Shown piece by piece: positions 42,821-52,076 of a stretch of DNA of 64,000 nucleotides (within the stretch, counting starts at the first letter, position 1; the number at the start of each line of letters is the position of its first letter). The DNA is taken from NCBI RefSeq assembly GCF_004016445.2, contig NZ_SADT02000002.1, forward strand, positions 930,001 to 994,000, written 5' to 3'. The notes beneath the pieces were generated by a model. That model saw nothing but the letters and a program-made list of their open reading frames with translations, was not told the DNA's origin and made no database searches. This DNA is from Mesorhizobium sp. M2E.F.Ca.ET.219.01.1.1 (GTDB taxonomy: Bacteria > Pseudomonadota > Alphaproteobacteria > Rhizobiales > Rhizobiaceae). The translations under genes and the position numbers were made by a program.

Positions 42821-43185
42821 CCCCCTCTCCGTCTCGGCGCTGCGCGCCGAGCCACCTCTCCCCACATTCGCCTACGGCATGCACACATCTTCGGTGACGG
42901 GCGTAACTGATCGACCTGGGGCTTGATTGCCAGGTGGTTCCCCCAATCCGTCGCTGCTTCGCAGCGCCACCTTTCCCCCCTCCGGAGGGAAAGGAAAGGA
43001 GCCCTGCTGGACGAGCGTCGACAGCAAAAAGCTTGGCGCCTTTCCTCTACCCCGTCGATCGGGGGAGAGGTGGCTCGGAGCCGAGACGGAGTGGGGGTCG
43101 ACCAGCACTGCGTTGGACAATGCTTGCGCTTCCTCGCCCCCGCCAAAGGCGGGTGTCTCGGCGAAGCCGAGACGGAGAGGGGGAG
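42821..43185. repeat. Cluster of four GAGGTGGCTCGG-type repeat copies
   Basis: This noncoding stretch of about 460 bases between two large genes (42786-43250) is mostly repeat. Copies or parts lie at 42821-42864 (inverted), 42940-42990 (divergent), 43043-43099 and 43132-43185. The shared core is GAGAGGTGGCTCGG, a short loop, CCGAGACGGAG-GGGGG. The same element occurs once at 20685-20741. The cores can form hairpins such as TCTCGGCGAAGCCGAGA. Confidence 0.7.
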
Positions 43186-43250
43186 CGCCCTATGCGGTTG
43201 GCCTGGGCGGGCGGCATGAAACCTTTTGATTTTTGGGCCGTTGTCGCGCG

Positions 43251-45407
43251 ATGCCCCCGGCCAAGCGCAAACCGAAACCGGACGACAGTGCCATTGAGCG
43301 CGGTGAAAGCAAGCCGCGCCCGGCGTCGCGTGCCAATGCCCCGCGCCCCGAAAAGCCGCGCCAGCCGAAACCGCGCGGCGCTGTGAAGCCGCGCGCGGAT
43401 AAGCCAGCGGAAGACGAACCAGGAGACCGGCTGAAAGGCAACAAATCGCTGCGAGACAAGCCACCGGCCGGCGGGAGCCCGCCGGAGGAAAAGGCACCCG
43501 CCGACGCGGCACCCGAGACCATCGGCCATGCCGGGTCGCCGCCGCCCGAGGCCGCCGAGCCCAGCCCTCAGCTTTCGCCGGAAGAGGCCCAGCGGGCGCG
43601 CAAGAAGTATCTTCTGCGGCGCTTCTGGATCAGCGGGCGCGGCTATTGGGGTTTGCGCGCAGACAGGCTCGCCTGGCCGCTGACGATCGGGTTATTCACG
43701 CTCATCTGCGTCAATGTCGGTTTTCAGTACGGCATCAACCGCTGGAACCGCGCCATCTTCGACGCCATCGAGCAGCGCGACGCCCACACCGTCTATTGGC
43801 TCAGCGCCATCTTCCTGCCGCTGGTCGCCGGCAGCATCAGCCTGGTGGTCGCGCAGGTTTACGTCCGCATGACCATGCAGCGGCGCTGGCGCTCCTGGCT
43901 GACCACGGCTGTCATCCAGCGCTGGCTTGCCAGCGGCCGCTACTACCAGCTCAACCTGGTCAAGGGCGACCACGCCAATCCCGAGGCGCGCCTGACCGAG
44001 GATCTCAGGATCGCCACGGAATCGCCTGTCGATTTCGTCGCCGGCGTGCTCAACGCCTTCCTGTCGGCCTCGACCTTCATTGTCGTCTTGTGGACCATTG
44101 GCGGCGCGCTGAGTTTTTCGCTGGGCGGCTCGGTCATCACCGTGCCCGGCTTCCTCGTCGTCACCGCCGTCATCTATGCCGCGATCACCTCGACCTCGAT
44201 GTTCTTCATCGGCCGCCATTTCGTTGAGCTTTCCGAGCAGAAGAACCAGACGGAAGCCGAGTTCCGCTACGTGCTGACGCGCGTGCGCGAGAACGGCGAG
44301 AGCATCGCGCTGCTGGGCGGCGAGGAGGAGGAGAACGCCGGCATCTTCCGCTCCTTCGCCGCCGTGCTCGGCCGCTGGGCGCGACTCACCGGCCAGCACA
44401 TGCGCACCACGCTCGTCTCGCAGGGCTCCAGCCTGTTCGCGCCGGTCGTGCCGGTGCTTTTATGCGCGCCGAAATTCCTTGACGGCTCGATGAGCCTTGG
44501 ACAGGTCATGCAGGCGGCCTCCGCTTTCGCCCTCGTGCAAGGCGCGTTCGGCTGGCTGGTCGACAATTATCCCCGGCTTGCCGACTGGAACGCCTCGGCC
44601 CGCCGCATCGCCTCGCTGATGATGTCGCTCGACGGGCTGGAGCGGGCCGAAGAGAACGACCGGCTGGGCCGCATCCAGCGCGGCGAGACCGAGGACGGTG
44701 CCATGCTCAGCCTCAGAAATCTTTCCGTGACGCTCGACGACGGTACCTCCGTGGTCAAGGAGACCGAGGTGGAGATCCAGCCCGGCGAGCGCGTGCTCGT
44801 CTCCGGCGAATCCGGCACCGGCAAGTCGACGCTGGTGCGCGCCATTGCGGGCCTGTGGCCCTGGGGCAGCGGCAGCGTCGATTTCCACCCGGGCAAGCGG
44901 CTCTTCATGCTGCCGCAGCGCCCCTACATTCCGTCCGGCACGCTGCGCCGTGCCACCTGCTATCCGGCCGCCGCCGACAATTGGAAGACGAAGGAGATCG
45001 CTGCTGCCCTCGACAAGGTCGGTCTTGGCTATCTGAAGGACCGGCTGGAGGAGGAGGCGCCGTGGGACCAGACGCTGTCGGGCGGCGAAAAGCAGCGCCT
45101 TGCCTTCGCCCGCCTCCTGCTGCACGCGCCCGACATCGTCGTGCTCGACGAGGCGACCTCGGCGCTGGACGAGAAGAGCCAGGACAAGATGATGCAGACG
45201 GTGATCAAGGAACTGCCCACGGTCACCATCATCAGCGTCGCCCACCGCGCCGAGCTGGAAGCGTTTCATACGCGCAAGATCACGCTGGAGCGGCGCGAGG
45301 GTGGGGCGCGACTGGTGAGTGATGTCGAGCTGGTGTCGAGGAAGAAGAAGCGCGGCTTGATCCAGCGGGCGCTGTGGGGAAGTGGATCGAACGGCGGCAA
45401 GGGGTAG
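43251..45407 (+). CDS. ABC transporter, fused SbmA/BacA-like membrane domain and ATPase
   Basis: A 718-residue half-transporter. A Lys/Pro-rich N-terminal tail of about 110 residues is probably disordered. The membrane domain (RRFWISGRGYWGLRADRLAW onward, about 120-450) belongs to the ABC_membrane_2/SbmA-BacA group. The ATPase has Walker A SGESGTGKSTLVRA, signature LSGGEKQRLAFARLLL and Walker B DIVVLDEATSALDE. The same layout is seen in Bradyrhizobium BclA, a peptide importer needed for bacteroid differentiation, and in YddA. Whether this one imports peptides is inference. ATG 43251 is used; a TTG six codons earlier is possible. Confidence 0.92.
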   Translation: MPPAKRKPKPDDSAIERGESKPRPASRANAPRPEKPRQPKPRGAVKPRADKPAEDEPGDRLKGNKSLRDKPPAGGSPPEEKAPADAAPETIGHAGSPPPEAAEPSPQLSPEEAQRARKKYLLRRFWISGRGYWGLRADRLAWPLTIGLFTLICVNVGFQYGINRWNRAIFDAIEQRDAHTVYWLSAIFLPLVAGSISLVVAQVYVRMTMQRRWRSWLTTAVIQRWLASGRYYQLNLVKGDHANPEARLTEDLRIATESPVDFVAGVLNAFLSASTFIVVLWTIGGALSFSLGGSVITVPGFLVVTAVIYAAITSTSMFFIGRHFVELSEQKNQTEAEFRYVLTRVRENGESIALLGGEEEENAGIFRSFAAVLGRWARLTGQHMRTTLVSQGSSLFAPVVPVLLCAPKFLDGSMSLGQVMQAASAFALVQGAFGWLVDNYPRLADWNASARRIASLMMSLDGLERAEENDRLGRIQRGETEDGAMLSLRNLSVTLDDGTSVVKETEVEIQPGERVLVSGESGTGKSTLVRAIAGLWPWGSGSVDFHPGKRLFMLPQRPYIPSGTLRRATCYPAAADNWKTKEIAAALDKVGLGYLKDRLEEEAPWDQTLSGGEKQRLAFARLLLHAPDIVVLDEATSALDEKSQDKMMQTVIKELPTVTIISVAHRAELEAFHTRKITLERREGGARLVSDVELVSRKKKRGLIQRALWGSGSNGGKG

Positions 45408-45556
45408 GGCAGCGCTGCCCGATGCGATTGTCCACGATTGGCCCGCCAAGCTCGCCGACGCTGAACGCACCGTTGAGCGGTTCACCGTTTCCATGAAACG
45501 AAGAACCACCTAGAGTCCCGCGCGGCAGACGGGAAACTACGGGAGGGAACACCGGG

Positions 45557-45967
45557 ATGAGCGAAGTCAGGCAGCTCGCCGAGATCGCCAGCTACCACGC
45601 CCATATCTATTTCGACGGGGCGGCCGAGCGCCGGCACGCCGAATGGCTGCGCGAGCGCATCGGCGAGCGTTTCCGCGTGCGGTTGGGCAACTGGCACGAC
45701 AAGAAGGTCGGCCCGCACGACCAGGCCATGTACCAGGTCTCCTTCGCCACCGGCCTTTTCGGCACGCTGGTTCCGTGGCTGATGCTGAACCATGGCGGCT
45801 TGAGCATCCTGATCCACCCCAACACCGCCAATGCCAAACGCGACCACCTCGTCGACCCGCTCTGGATCGGCCGCCCGCTGGCGGTGCATGGCGAGGTCCT
45901 GCCCGATGAGGATCACGAGGCGGAAGCGGCGCTGGAGATCAATACCGAGCCGACGCTCGCCGTTTAG
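45557..45967 (+). CDS. DOPA 4,5-dioxygenase-family protein
   Basis: A 136-residue protein. [40 protein letters not shown] and [30 protein letters not shown] match the small family typified by fungal DOPA 4,5-dioxygenase, with several conserved His residues likely to bind metal. The bacterial members' substrates are not established. The start follows GGGAGGGAAC. Confidence 0.9.
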   Translation: MSEVRQLAEIASYHAHIYFDGAAERRHAEWLRERIGERFRVRLGNWHDKKVGPHDQAMYQVSFATGLFGTLVPWLMLNHGGLSILIHPNTANAKRDHLVDPLWIGRPLAVHGEVLPDEDHEAEAALEINTEPTLAV

Positions 45968-46176
45968 GAGCCGTCGGCCTTCCGTCGGCTTGGCCAGAAT
46001 TTCAGCGCTACCGGGCAAGCCGCCCGGTTCTCCGCCCTAGCCATCTTTTCCGGAACTTCTGTCAGTCGGTTGTCAGCTTGGATTCGCTATGCCTCGCCAA
46101 TGACGTGCGCAAGCCGTCACGGCCTGTCGGCTGAATCCTCAGCCGCGCCGCAACCTCCCAACCAGATGGAGATCCC

Positions 46177-46452
46177 ATGTATCGCACTCTCATTATCGCC
46201 GCCCTCGCGGGCGTGATCGCCGGACCGGCGCTGGCGGCCGGCGCCTGCAGCACCGCCGCGAAATCGAAGTTCCAGCCCAAGGCGACGCTCGAGGCGCAGT
46301 TGAAGGGCGAGGGCCTCACCGTGCGCCAGATCAAGACCGAGAACGGCTGCTACGAGGTCTATGCGGTCGACAAGGACGGCAAGAAGGTGAACACCGCCTA
46401 CAATGCCGAGACGCTGGAGAAGCTCGACAATGCCGAAGCCGGCGAAAACTGA
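46177..46452 (+). CDS. Exported PepSY-domain protein
   Basis: A 91-residue protein with signal peptide MYRTLIIAALAGVIAGPALA and a single PepSY-like domain (KATLEAQLKGEGLTVRQIKT, ENGCYEVYAVDKDGKKVNTA). Small PepSY proteins are often paired with cytochrome b561-type membrane proteins, as here: the next gene overlaps it by 23 bases. Likely periplasmic partner of that cytochrome. Confidence 0.88.
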   Translation: MYRTLIIAALAGVIAGPALAAGACSTAAKSKFQPKATLEAQLKGEGLTVRQIKTENGCYEVYAVDKDGKKVNTAYNAETLEKLDNAEAGEN

Positions 46453-47020
46453 TCGAGCCTTGCCGGCAGAAGCCCACGCGCACCGCGACGTGGTGCGCGT
46501 CTGGGACCGTGTCGTGCGCGGCTTCCACTGGGCGCTGGTGCTGAGCTTCGCCATCGCCTGGTTCACGCCGCAAAGCGCCGAGAACATCCACCACTGGGCC
46601 GGCTACGCCGCCGCCTCGCTTGTCGCCATGCGGCTGGTCTGGGGCATCGTCGGCACGCCCTATGCGCGCTTCTCGCAATTCGTGCGCGATCCCGCGACGG
46701 TGCTGCGCTATCTCGTCGCCATAATCAGGGGCAGCGAGGCCCGCTATATCGGCCACAACCCGGCTGGCGGCGCGATGGTGCTGGTGCTGATGGCCATGAT
46801 GGTGTCGGTGGCGGTGACCGGGTGGATGCAGACGACGGACGCGTATTTCGGCGTGTCCTGGGTGGAGGACGCGCACAGCCTGGCCGCGCACGGCCTGCTC
46901 GCGCTGGTGCTCGTCCATATCGGCGGCGTGGCGCTGGCAAGCCTTCGCCATAATGAAAACCTTGTTCGCGCGATGATCACCGGACGCAAGCGCAAGGCCG
47001 CGCCGGCCGACATCGCCTGA
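46430..47020 (+). CDS. Cytochrome b561-type membrane protein
   Basis: A 196-residue di-haem cytochrome b. Four main helices carry His residues: VRGFHWALVLSFAIAWF, NIHHWAGYAAASLVAM, GGAMVLVLMAMMVSVAVTGW and DAHSLAAHGLLALVLVHIGG. It transfers electrons across or along the inner membrane. It overlaps the PepSY gene and its start at 46430 uses GGAG within that gene. A second cytochrome b561 gene follows at 47145. Confidence 0.92.
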   Translation: MPKPAKTDRALPAEAHAHRDVVRVWDRVVRGFHWALVLSFAIAWFTPQSAENIHHWAGYAAASLVAMRLVWGIVGTPYARFSQFVRDPATVLRYLVAIIRGSEARYIGHNPAGGAMVLVLMAMMVSVAVTGWMQTTDAYFGVSWVEDAHSLAAHGLLALVLVHIGGVALASLRHNENLVRAMITGRKRKAAPADIA

Positions 47021-47144
47021 ACGCGCCCCAGACCGGGGCAACCGCGGGCGCCTGCCTGGACGCCCGCGGAACCATATCGGCGTCTGCGCGCCAAGGCGTT
47101 CCCGGCCTCGGCATGCGCGCGCCTTAAAAGACGGAGCAAGCCCG

Positions 47145-47681
47145 ATGCGGCGCTATACACAGATCACCATCGCGATCCACTGGCTTACGGCCCTGCTGGT
47201 CGTCATCGCCTGGTTCACCGCAGAGGGCGGGCGCCATGCGCGCGCCGACCCGCCCTACCTGCATTTCACCCTGGGCCTTGCCGTGCTTTTGCTGGTCGTG
47301 CCGCGCCTCTTGGCGCGCTGGCTGGGCGCGGCGCCGCGCGCCGAGGATCCGCAAGGCCCCTGGATGGACCTTGCCGCGCGCGCCGGACACACGGTGCTCT
47401 ATCTGTTCCTCATCGCGCTGCCGCTCAGCGGCTGGTATGCCGCCTCGCGCCTCGGCATCCAGGTCTCCTTCCTGGGGCTGGCCCTGCCGGCGCTCGCCTT
47501 GCCCGTGCAGGGCGCGCCGGGCCTGATCGCCGACCTGCATGAAACCGGCGGCACGCTGATCCTGTGGCTCGCCGGCGCCCATGCGCTGATCGCCATATGG
47601 CACCAGTTCGTCATGAAGGACGGAACGCTGGAGCGCATGAACCCGCTCGCCTCGAACGATCTCGCCGGCGGCGGCGAATAG
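47145..47681 (+). CDS. Cytochrome b561
   Basis: A 178-residue cytochrome b561 of the YceJ/CybB type. IHWLTALLVVIAWFTAEGGR, YLHFTLGLAVLLLVVPRLLA, HTVLYLFLIALPLSGWYAAS and LHETGGTLILWLAGAHALIA form the four helices with haem-binding His. CybB-type proteins oxidise quinol and reduce superoxide. It is 124 bases after the first cytochrome gene, so co-transcription is possible but not certain. Confidence 0.94.
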   Translation: MRRYTQITIAIHWLTALLVVIAWFTAEGGRHARADPPYLHFTLGLAVLLLVVPRLLARWLGAAPRAEDPQGPWMDLAARAGHTVLYLFLIALPLSGWYAASRLGIQVSFLGLALPALALPVQGAPGLIADLHETGGTLILWLAGAHALIAIWHQFVMKDGTLERMNPLASNDLAGGGE

Positions 47682-48161
47682 CAGGCCGGGCAGGGCGGGC
47701 GGCTGCGCCGGCGCATCGGCTGCGCAAGCGCCGCTGGCGGCGAACACCGATCCGGCGCTTGACGCGCACGGCCGCGTTCTGAGTGGCCGGCGCCTGTTGC
47801 CTGAGGGAGCAGCGCCCCGACGCCGGCCCGGCGAACCTCGGTCCGCCGCATATTCAAGATAGCTAAAGTAGCGGCACCGCGACATGGCGCGATCGCATAA
47901 GCATGGCGCATGCCCGTCGTCCCACGGCTCCGCCCGGTTCTCCCGCGCCGGCGGGCCGAGCGCGCTGGTCGCCGATGGCCGGCGCGCAGGCGCCTCCATA
48001 GCGCCAATTGCGGCCCGCGAAATAGCACGAACCCCGGCATCCGCGCCGGCGCGAAAATCGGTGCGTGAAGCCCCTTTCATGCGCTATGATGCGCTCCGTT
48101 GCATTGGGGCGTGCCGGGCGAGACGGTATCGGCCCATCAATGCCTCTGTCGGAGGGACATC
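47682..48161. other. Intergenic region, nothing recognised
   Basis: About 480 bases between cytochrome b561 and the flavodoxin-like gene. Open frames on both strands are Arg/Pro-rich noise. A slightly AT-rich patch near 47850-47870 may hold a promoter, but I see no clear elements or repeats. Confidence 0.5.
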
Positions 48162-48689
48162 GTGAACCTCTTGATCGTCTATGGAACGACTGAAGGGCAG
48201 ACCAGGAAAGTCGCCGAACGGATGGCGACGGACATTCGCGGGCGCGGGCATCAGGTCGAGCTTTTGGACAGCGCGAAGTTCACGCCCGATTTGAAGCTCG
48301 AACATTTCGACGCCTTCGTTATTGCCGCGTCGGTCCACCAGGAGCACCATCAGGAAGCCGTCACGACCTTCGTGTTCGCGCATCGCGAGCTGTTGAGCGG
48401 CAAGCCTTCGGCGCTGGTATCGGTCAGCCTGTCGGCGGCGCTGGAAGGCCACGAGGCCGCTGCCCAGAAATATGTCGACCGCTTCGTCTCCGTGACGGGG
48501 TGGCAGCCCAGCATGACGCTTCTGCTGGGCGGCGCCTTGCGCTTCACCAAATACGATTACTTCCAGGAGCAGTTCGTCAAATTCGTCGTCATGAAGGGCG
48601 AGGATCCAGGCCCCGGGCAGGATCACGAATTCACCGACTGGAACGCGCTCGCCGGCTTCACCGACCGGTTCCTCGCAACGATCGGCTAA
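48162..48689 (+). CDS. Flavodoxin-domain protein, HemG-like
   Basis: A 175-residue FMN protein. MNLLIVYGTTEGQTRKVAER is the phosphate-binding loop, HFDAFVIAASVHQEHHQEAV and LVSVSLSAALEGHEAAAQKY form the remaining FMN pocket. This is the pattern of menaquinone-dependent protoporphyrinogen oxidase HemG and related flavodoxins. The start is a GTG at 48162 after GGAGGG. A haem-related role would suit the neighbouring cytochromes b, but that is speculative. Confidence 0.88.
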   Translation: MNLLIVYGTTEGQTRKVAERMATDIRGRGHQVELLDSAKFTPDLKLEHFDAFVIAASVHQEHHQEAVTTFVFAHRELLSGKPSALVSVSLSAALEGHEAAAQKYVDRFVSVTGWQPSMTLLLGGALRFTKYDYFQEQFVKFVVMKGEDPGPGQDHEFTDWNALAGFTDRFLATIG

Positions 48690-48744
48690 GCTGGGCTGAG
48701 CCGGCCGGTCAAGCACCGGCGCCCCGGCCGCTGCGAGGTCGCGG

Positions 48745-49095
48745 TCAGCGCCGTTTCGAAAGCCGGTCGAAATTGCGCCGCACCTGCCTGGCCGCGGGCA
48801 GGAGGGCAGCAGCCGCCGCCTCCATCGCCAGCGTCCCGTCGCAAAGCGACGGGCTTTTGCCGGAGAGAACGTCAGGCCAGAAGCGTAGCGCCGCCTCGAG
48901 CATCTTTGCCTGCGCCGCGAACAGCCCTTGCGTTCCCGCGAGCGCCTTTTCCTGCACCGCCTGCAGCGCTTCCCGCCCGTTGGGCGCGTGGCTCATGGCA
49001 TCCAGCACCAGCAGCGGCACCCGCATGCCGATGACCGCCGGCGCCAGCAAGAGATCGCTGCCGGAGTGCTTCCTGCGTTTCCTGCGAACAGCCAT
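48745..49095 (-). CDS. Hypothetical 116-aa helical protein
   Basis: MAVRRKRRKHSGSDLLLAPA begins with a basic patch. The rest is helical: VIGMRVPLLVLDAMSHAPNG, REALQAVQEKALAGTQGLFA and AAQAKMLEAALRFWPDVLSG. The alternation recalls phasin-like proteins, which coat polyhydroxyalkanoate granules, but the similarity is weak and I do not assign it. The chosen ATG at 49095 follows GAGGCAAGGT. Confidence 0.7.
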   Translation of the reverse strand: MAVRRKRRKHSGSDLLLAPAVIGMRVPLLVLDAMSHAPNGREALQAVQEKALAGTQGLFAAQAKMLEAALRFWPDVLSGKSPSLCDGTLAMEAAAAALLPAARQVRRNFDRLSKRR

Positions 49096-49453
49096 GGATA
49101 CCTTGCCTCTTGTGCCGGGAACGATGGCGAAACTACGCGCCAGCGGCAGGATGGTTCCACGCGAGGGCGTGCAACTGGGCCGGGAAGGGGACAACCGGAC
49201 CAGCTAAATATATTCATAATTGCTAAATTAGCCTGTGCGACACGTGTGTCTGTCCAGTTCATGTCGGGGTCGCGCAACGGCCGGCACAATCCAGGCTGGA
49301 AAAGAACCTGAACACAGCCCGGCCGTTACTGGTGATGTTCTGGGAACACACCCGCGACAAAGCCCGGTGGCGAGCGCTTCTACTGCTTGCCAAACCGACG
49401 GCCGGCACATAAGCCTGCATATGTGCGATCATTGATCCTCGGGGGAGGGGCTT
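49096..49453. other. Intergenic region upstream of the autotransporter-like gene
   Basis: About 360 bases. It includes an AT-rich segment near 49203-49230 (AAATATATTCATAATTGCTA), the likeliest promoter region, and a strong GGGAGGGG ribosome site at 49442-49449 for the next gene. No operator or repeat is recognised. Confidence 0.5.
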
Positions 49454-51490
49454 GTGGCGAAACCAAAACAGCTCGCGACGAAATGTGTGGCGTTGCGCCT
49501 CGGGGCCGCGATCCTCGCCATGCCGGCCGCCGACGCGCTTGCCGACAATGTCGTTGCCGACGACCAGATCGTGCAAGGAAGCCTCTGCGTCGGGTTCGAC
49601 TGCGTCAACAACGAGTCCTTTGGGTTCAACACGATCATCGTGAAGGAAAACAACACACGCATCTACTTCGACGACACGAGCACGAACGCCGGATTTGCCG
49701 CCAATGACTGGGCGCTGATTGCGAACGATTCCGGCTCCGGCGGGGCCAACTACTTCGGCATCCAGGATGCGACGAGCAACAAGATGGTGTTCCGCGTCGA
49801 TGCGGGCGCTCCCGAGAATTCGGTCTATGTCAACAGCTTCGGCAATCTGGGCCTCGGCACGTCCAACCCGACTCTCGGCCTGCAGATAACCCGAAGCGAC
49901 ACGCCGGCGATCCGCCTGGAGCAGACAAACGCCGGCGGCTTCACGGCGCAGACCTGGGACGTCGGCGGCAACGAAGCGAATTTCTTCATACGCGACTTGA
50001 CGAACGGCAGCCTGCTTCCTTTCCGCATCCGGCCCGGCGCGCCCACGAGCAGCCTCGACATTGCCTCGAACGGCAATGTCGGTCTCGGCACCGCTGCCCC
50101 CACCAGCAAGCTGCATGTCTATGGAGACTACAACAAGGATACGTTCGAGACGATCGGCGTATCCTCGGCGGCCAACGCGGATGCGCTGACCTTCGGCTAC
50201 GCCGGCGCGAGCTTCGGCGTCGGCACCTCGCTGATCAATGCGCATTCGGCCGACGGCTCGAGCGGCCGGCTTCTGCTTGCCACCGATGGCGTGACCCGCA
50301 TGACCATCGCCGCAAACGGCAATGTGGGCATCGGCACGACCGCGCCGGCCGCGGGCCTCGATGTCGTGGGCACCGTTCGCTTCGCATCGCTTGCGGGTTG
50401 CACCTCCGGCATCGGCACCAATGCCGCGGGCGACCTGACATGCATCAGCGGCGGCGGAAATCCGCCCTATTACGACACGACCGCCTCCGGCCCGCAGCCG
50501 AACGCTAGCGGCACCAACTCCACCGCGGCCGGCTCCGGCAGCAACGCCAGCGGCACCAACGCGCTGGCCGGCGGCACCAACAACCAGTCGCAGGGCGACA
50601 ACACCACCATCATCGGCTCGAACAACAGCGTCACCGGCGACGACAGCGGCGCCTTCGGCACCGGCAACACCGTCAAGGGCAATGGCAGCTACGCGATAGG
50701 CGATCCCAATGTCGTCAATGGCGACAAGTCCTTCGTCTATGGCGACGACAATGCCGTCAACGCCCCGAACGTCGCCGGCAACGGCAACGGCATCCAGGTC
50801 TTCGGCTCCAACAACATTGTCGCCAGCACCGCCAATTCGTCGGGATCGGTGGTGATCGGATCGGGCAGCACGGTCAACGCCACCAATGCGCTGGCCTTCG
50901 GCAATGGCACGACGGTGACCGGCGCCAACGCCATCGCCATGGGATCGGGCGCCTCCTCGGCCGGCCTCAACGCCGTTGCGATCGGCTCCGGCGCCAGCGC
51001 TGCCTATGCGGGCTCGGCCGCCTACGGCTCGGGCGCGGTCGCGACAAGGCAGAACGAGCAGGTGTTCGGAACGGCGAGCAACACCTATTCGATGCCCGGC
51101 CTGACGTCCTCGGCGAGCTCATCGGCCCAGACGGGCGCGATCGAGATCGTCACCACCGATGCCAGCGGCCATCTCGCTTCCGTGACCCCGGGCTCGCTCG
51201 GCTTTGCCGATCCCGCGCAATTCAACAGCCTCAACTCCCGCATCGACAGCGTCGGCAGCCGCGCCTATTCCGGCGTCGCCATGGCGATGGCGCTGGCCGG
51301 CGCGCCGACCGTGCTGCCGGACGAAAAATTCGTCACCACCCTGAACTGGGGCACGTTCGAGGGCGCCAACGCCTTTGCGCTCAGCGCCGGCGCCCGGCTC
51401 GGCTCGCAACTCCAGCTCAATGGCGGCATCGGCTTCGATCCCAACCGGAATATGGCCGGCGGACGGCTGGGCCTGAGGATGAGCTGGTAG
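49454..51490 (+). CDS. Trimeric autotransporter-like surface protein with fibre-type repeats
   Basis: A 678-residue exported protein starting at GTG 49454. The signal region is ALRLGAAILAMPAADALADN. Residues about 30-320 resemble phage tail-fibre and S74-type repeats, with three GNVGIGTTAPAAGLDVVG-like units (also NLGLGTSNPTLGLQI, NVGLGTAAPTSKLHVYG). Residues 340-560 are YadA head-type repeats (NSTAAGSGSNASGTNALAGG, NAIAMGSGASSAGLNAVAIG). The last 70 residues (AYSGVAMAMALAGAPTVLPD to the final Trp) match the YadA anchor. It would form a trimeric surface adhesin. Joining fibre-like repeats to a YadA head is unusual. Confidence 0.85.
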   Translation: MAKPKQLATKCVALRLGAAILAMPAADALADNVVADDQIVQGSLCVGFDCVNNESFGFNTIIVKENNTRIYFDDTSTNAGFAANDWALIANDSGSGGANYFGIQDATSNKMVFRVDAGAPENSVYVNSFGNLGLGTSNPTLGLQITRSDTPAIRLEQTNAGGFTAQTWDVGGNEANFFIRDLTNGSLLPFRIRPGAPTSSLDIASNGNVGLGTAAPTSKLHVYGDYNKDTFETIGVSSAANADALTFGYAGASFGVGTSLINAHSADGSSGRLLLATDGVTRMTIAANGNVGIGTTAPAAGLDVVGTVRFASLAGCTSGIGTNAAGDLTCISGGGNPPYYDTTASGPQPNASGTNSTAAGSGSNASGTNALAGGTNNQSQGDNTTIIGSNNSVTGDDSGAFGTGNTVKGNGSYAIGDPNVVNGDKSFVYGDDNAVNAPNVAGNGNGIQVFGSNNIVASTANSSGSVVIGSGSTVNATNALAFGNGTTVTGANAIAMGSGASSAGLNAVAIGSGASAAYAGSAAYGSGAVATRQNEQVFGTASNTYSMPGLTSSASSSAQTGAIEIVTTDASGHLASVTPGSLGFADPAQFNSLNSRIDSVGSRAYSGVAMAMALAGAPTVLPDEKFVTTLNWGTFEGANAFALSAGARLGSQLQLNGGIGFDPNRNMAGGRLGLRMSW

Positions 51491-51509
51491 GAAGCGCCGG
51501 CGCTTAAAA

Positions 51510-52076
51510 ATGATCCCGATGCGAACAGTCACGATTCTCCTGGCGTCGATGCTGGCCGTGTGCGCCGCCGCGCCGAGCCTTGCCCAGACGCAGACCCAGG
51601 CCCCGGCGCCGGGCAAGAAGAAGGCGGCGCCGACACCGGCGGCGCCGGCCGCACCCGCCTGGCCGGCAAACGCCGCACAGGCGATCTACCTCGCCCGCAG
51701 CACGATGATGGCTCTCCAGCAGGCGGTGGAAACCGGCAACTTCACCGTGCTGAGGGACATGGGTTCGCCAGGCTTCCGCGCCCAGAACACCGCCGCCGAC
51801 CTCGCGATCAGGTTCCAGGCGCTGCGCCAGTCCGGCGCCGACCTGACGGCGGTTGCCGTGATCGCCCCGCAGCTCTCCACGCCGCCCTTTCTCGATCCCC
51901 AGAAGCAGCTGCACCTTGTCGGCCTGTTTCCCACGCAACCGCTGGAGATCGATTTCGACCTGTCCTTCGAAAACGTCGACAACCGCTGGCGCATCTCCGC
52001 CATCGGCGTGACCACCGCCCCGGCGCCGAAAGGGCAGGAGGCGGGAGATGGCGAGAAGGGGAAGGCGGCGAAGTAG
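51510..52076 (+). CDS. Exported hypothetical protein, possible autotransporter partner
   Basis: A 188-residue protein with a signal peptide (MRTVTILLASMLAVCAAAPS, LAQ), a Pro/Ala/Lys-rich linker and a globular domain: QAIYLARSTMMALQQAVETG, NFTVLRDMGSPGFRAQNTAA, LHLVGLFPTQPLEIDFDLSF, ENVDNRWRISAIGVT. The domain looks like a cystatin/NTF2-type fold, as in DUF4864-like periplasmic proteins. It starts 19 bases after the autotransporter-like gene and is likely co-expressed. The ATG at 51510 or 51519 may be used. Confidence 0.8.
   Translation: MIPMRTVTILLASMLAVCAAAPSLAQTQTQAPAPGKKKAAPTPAAPAAPAWPANAAQAIYLARSTMMALQQAVETGNFTVLRDMGSPGFRAQNTAADLAIRFQALRQSGADLTAVAVIAPQLSTPPFLDPQKQLHLVGLFPTQPLEIDFDLSFENVDNRWRISAIGVTTAPAPKGQEAGDGEKGKAAK

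Noticed and set aside
40773..42884. 703-codon open frame on the minus strand
   Set aside because: Complement of the GGDEF-EAL gene, whose plus-strand motifs are decisive.
47124..48080. Minus-strand open frame filling the gap after cytochrome b561
   Set aside because: Extends antisense through the cytochrome gene and is Arg/Ala/Gly-rich with no ribosome site; the gap is better treated as noncoding.
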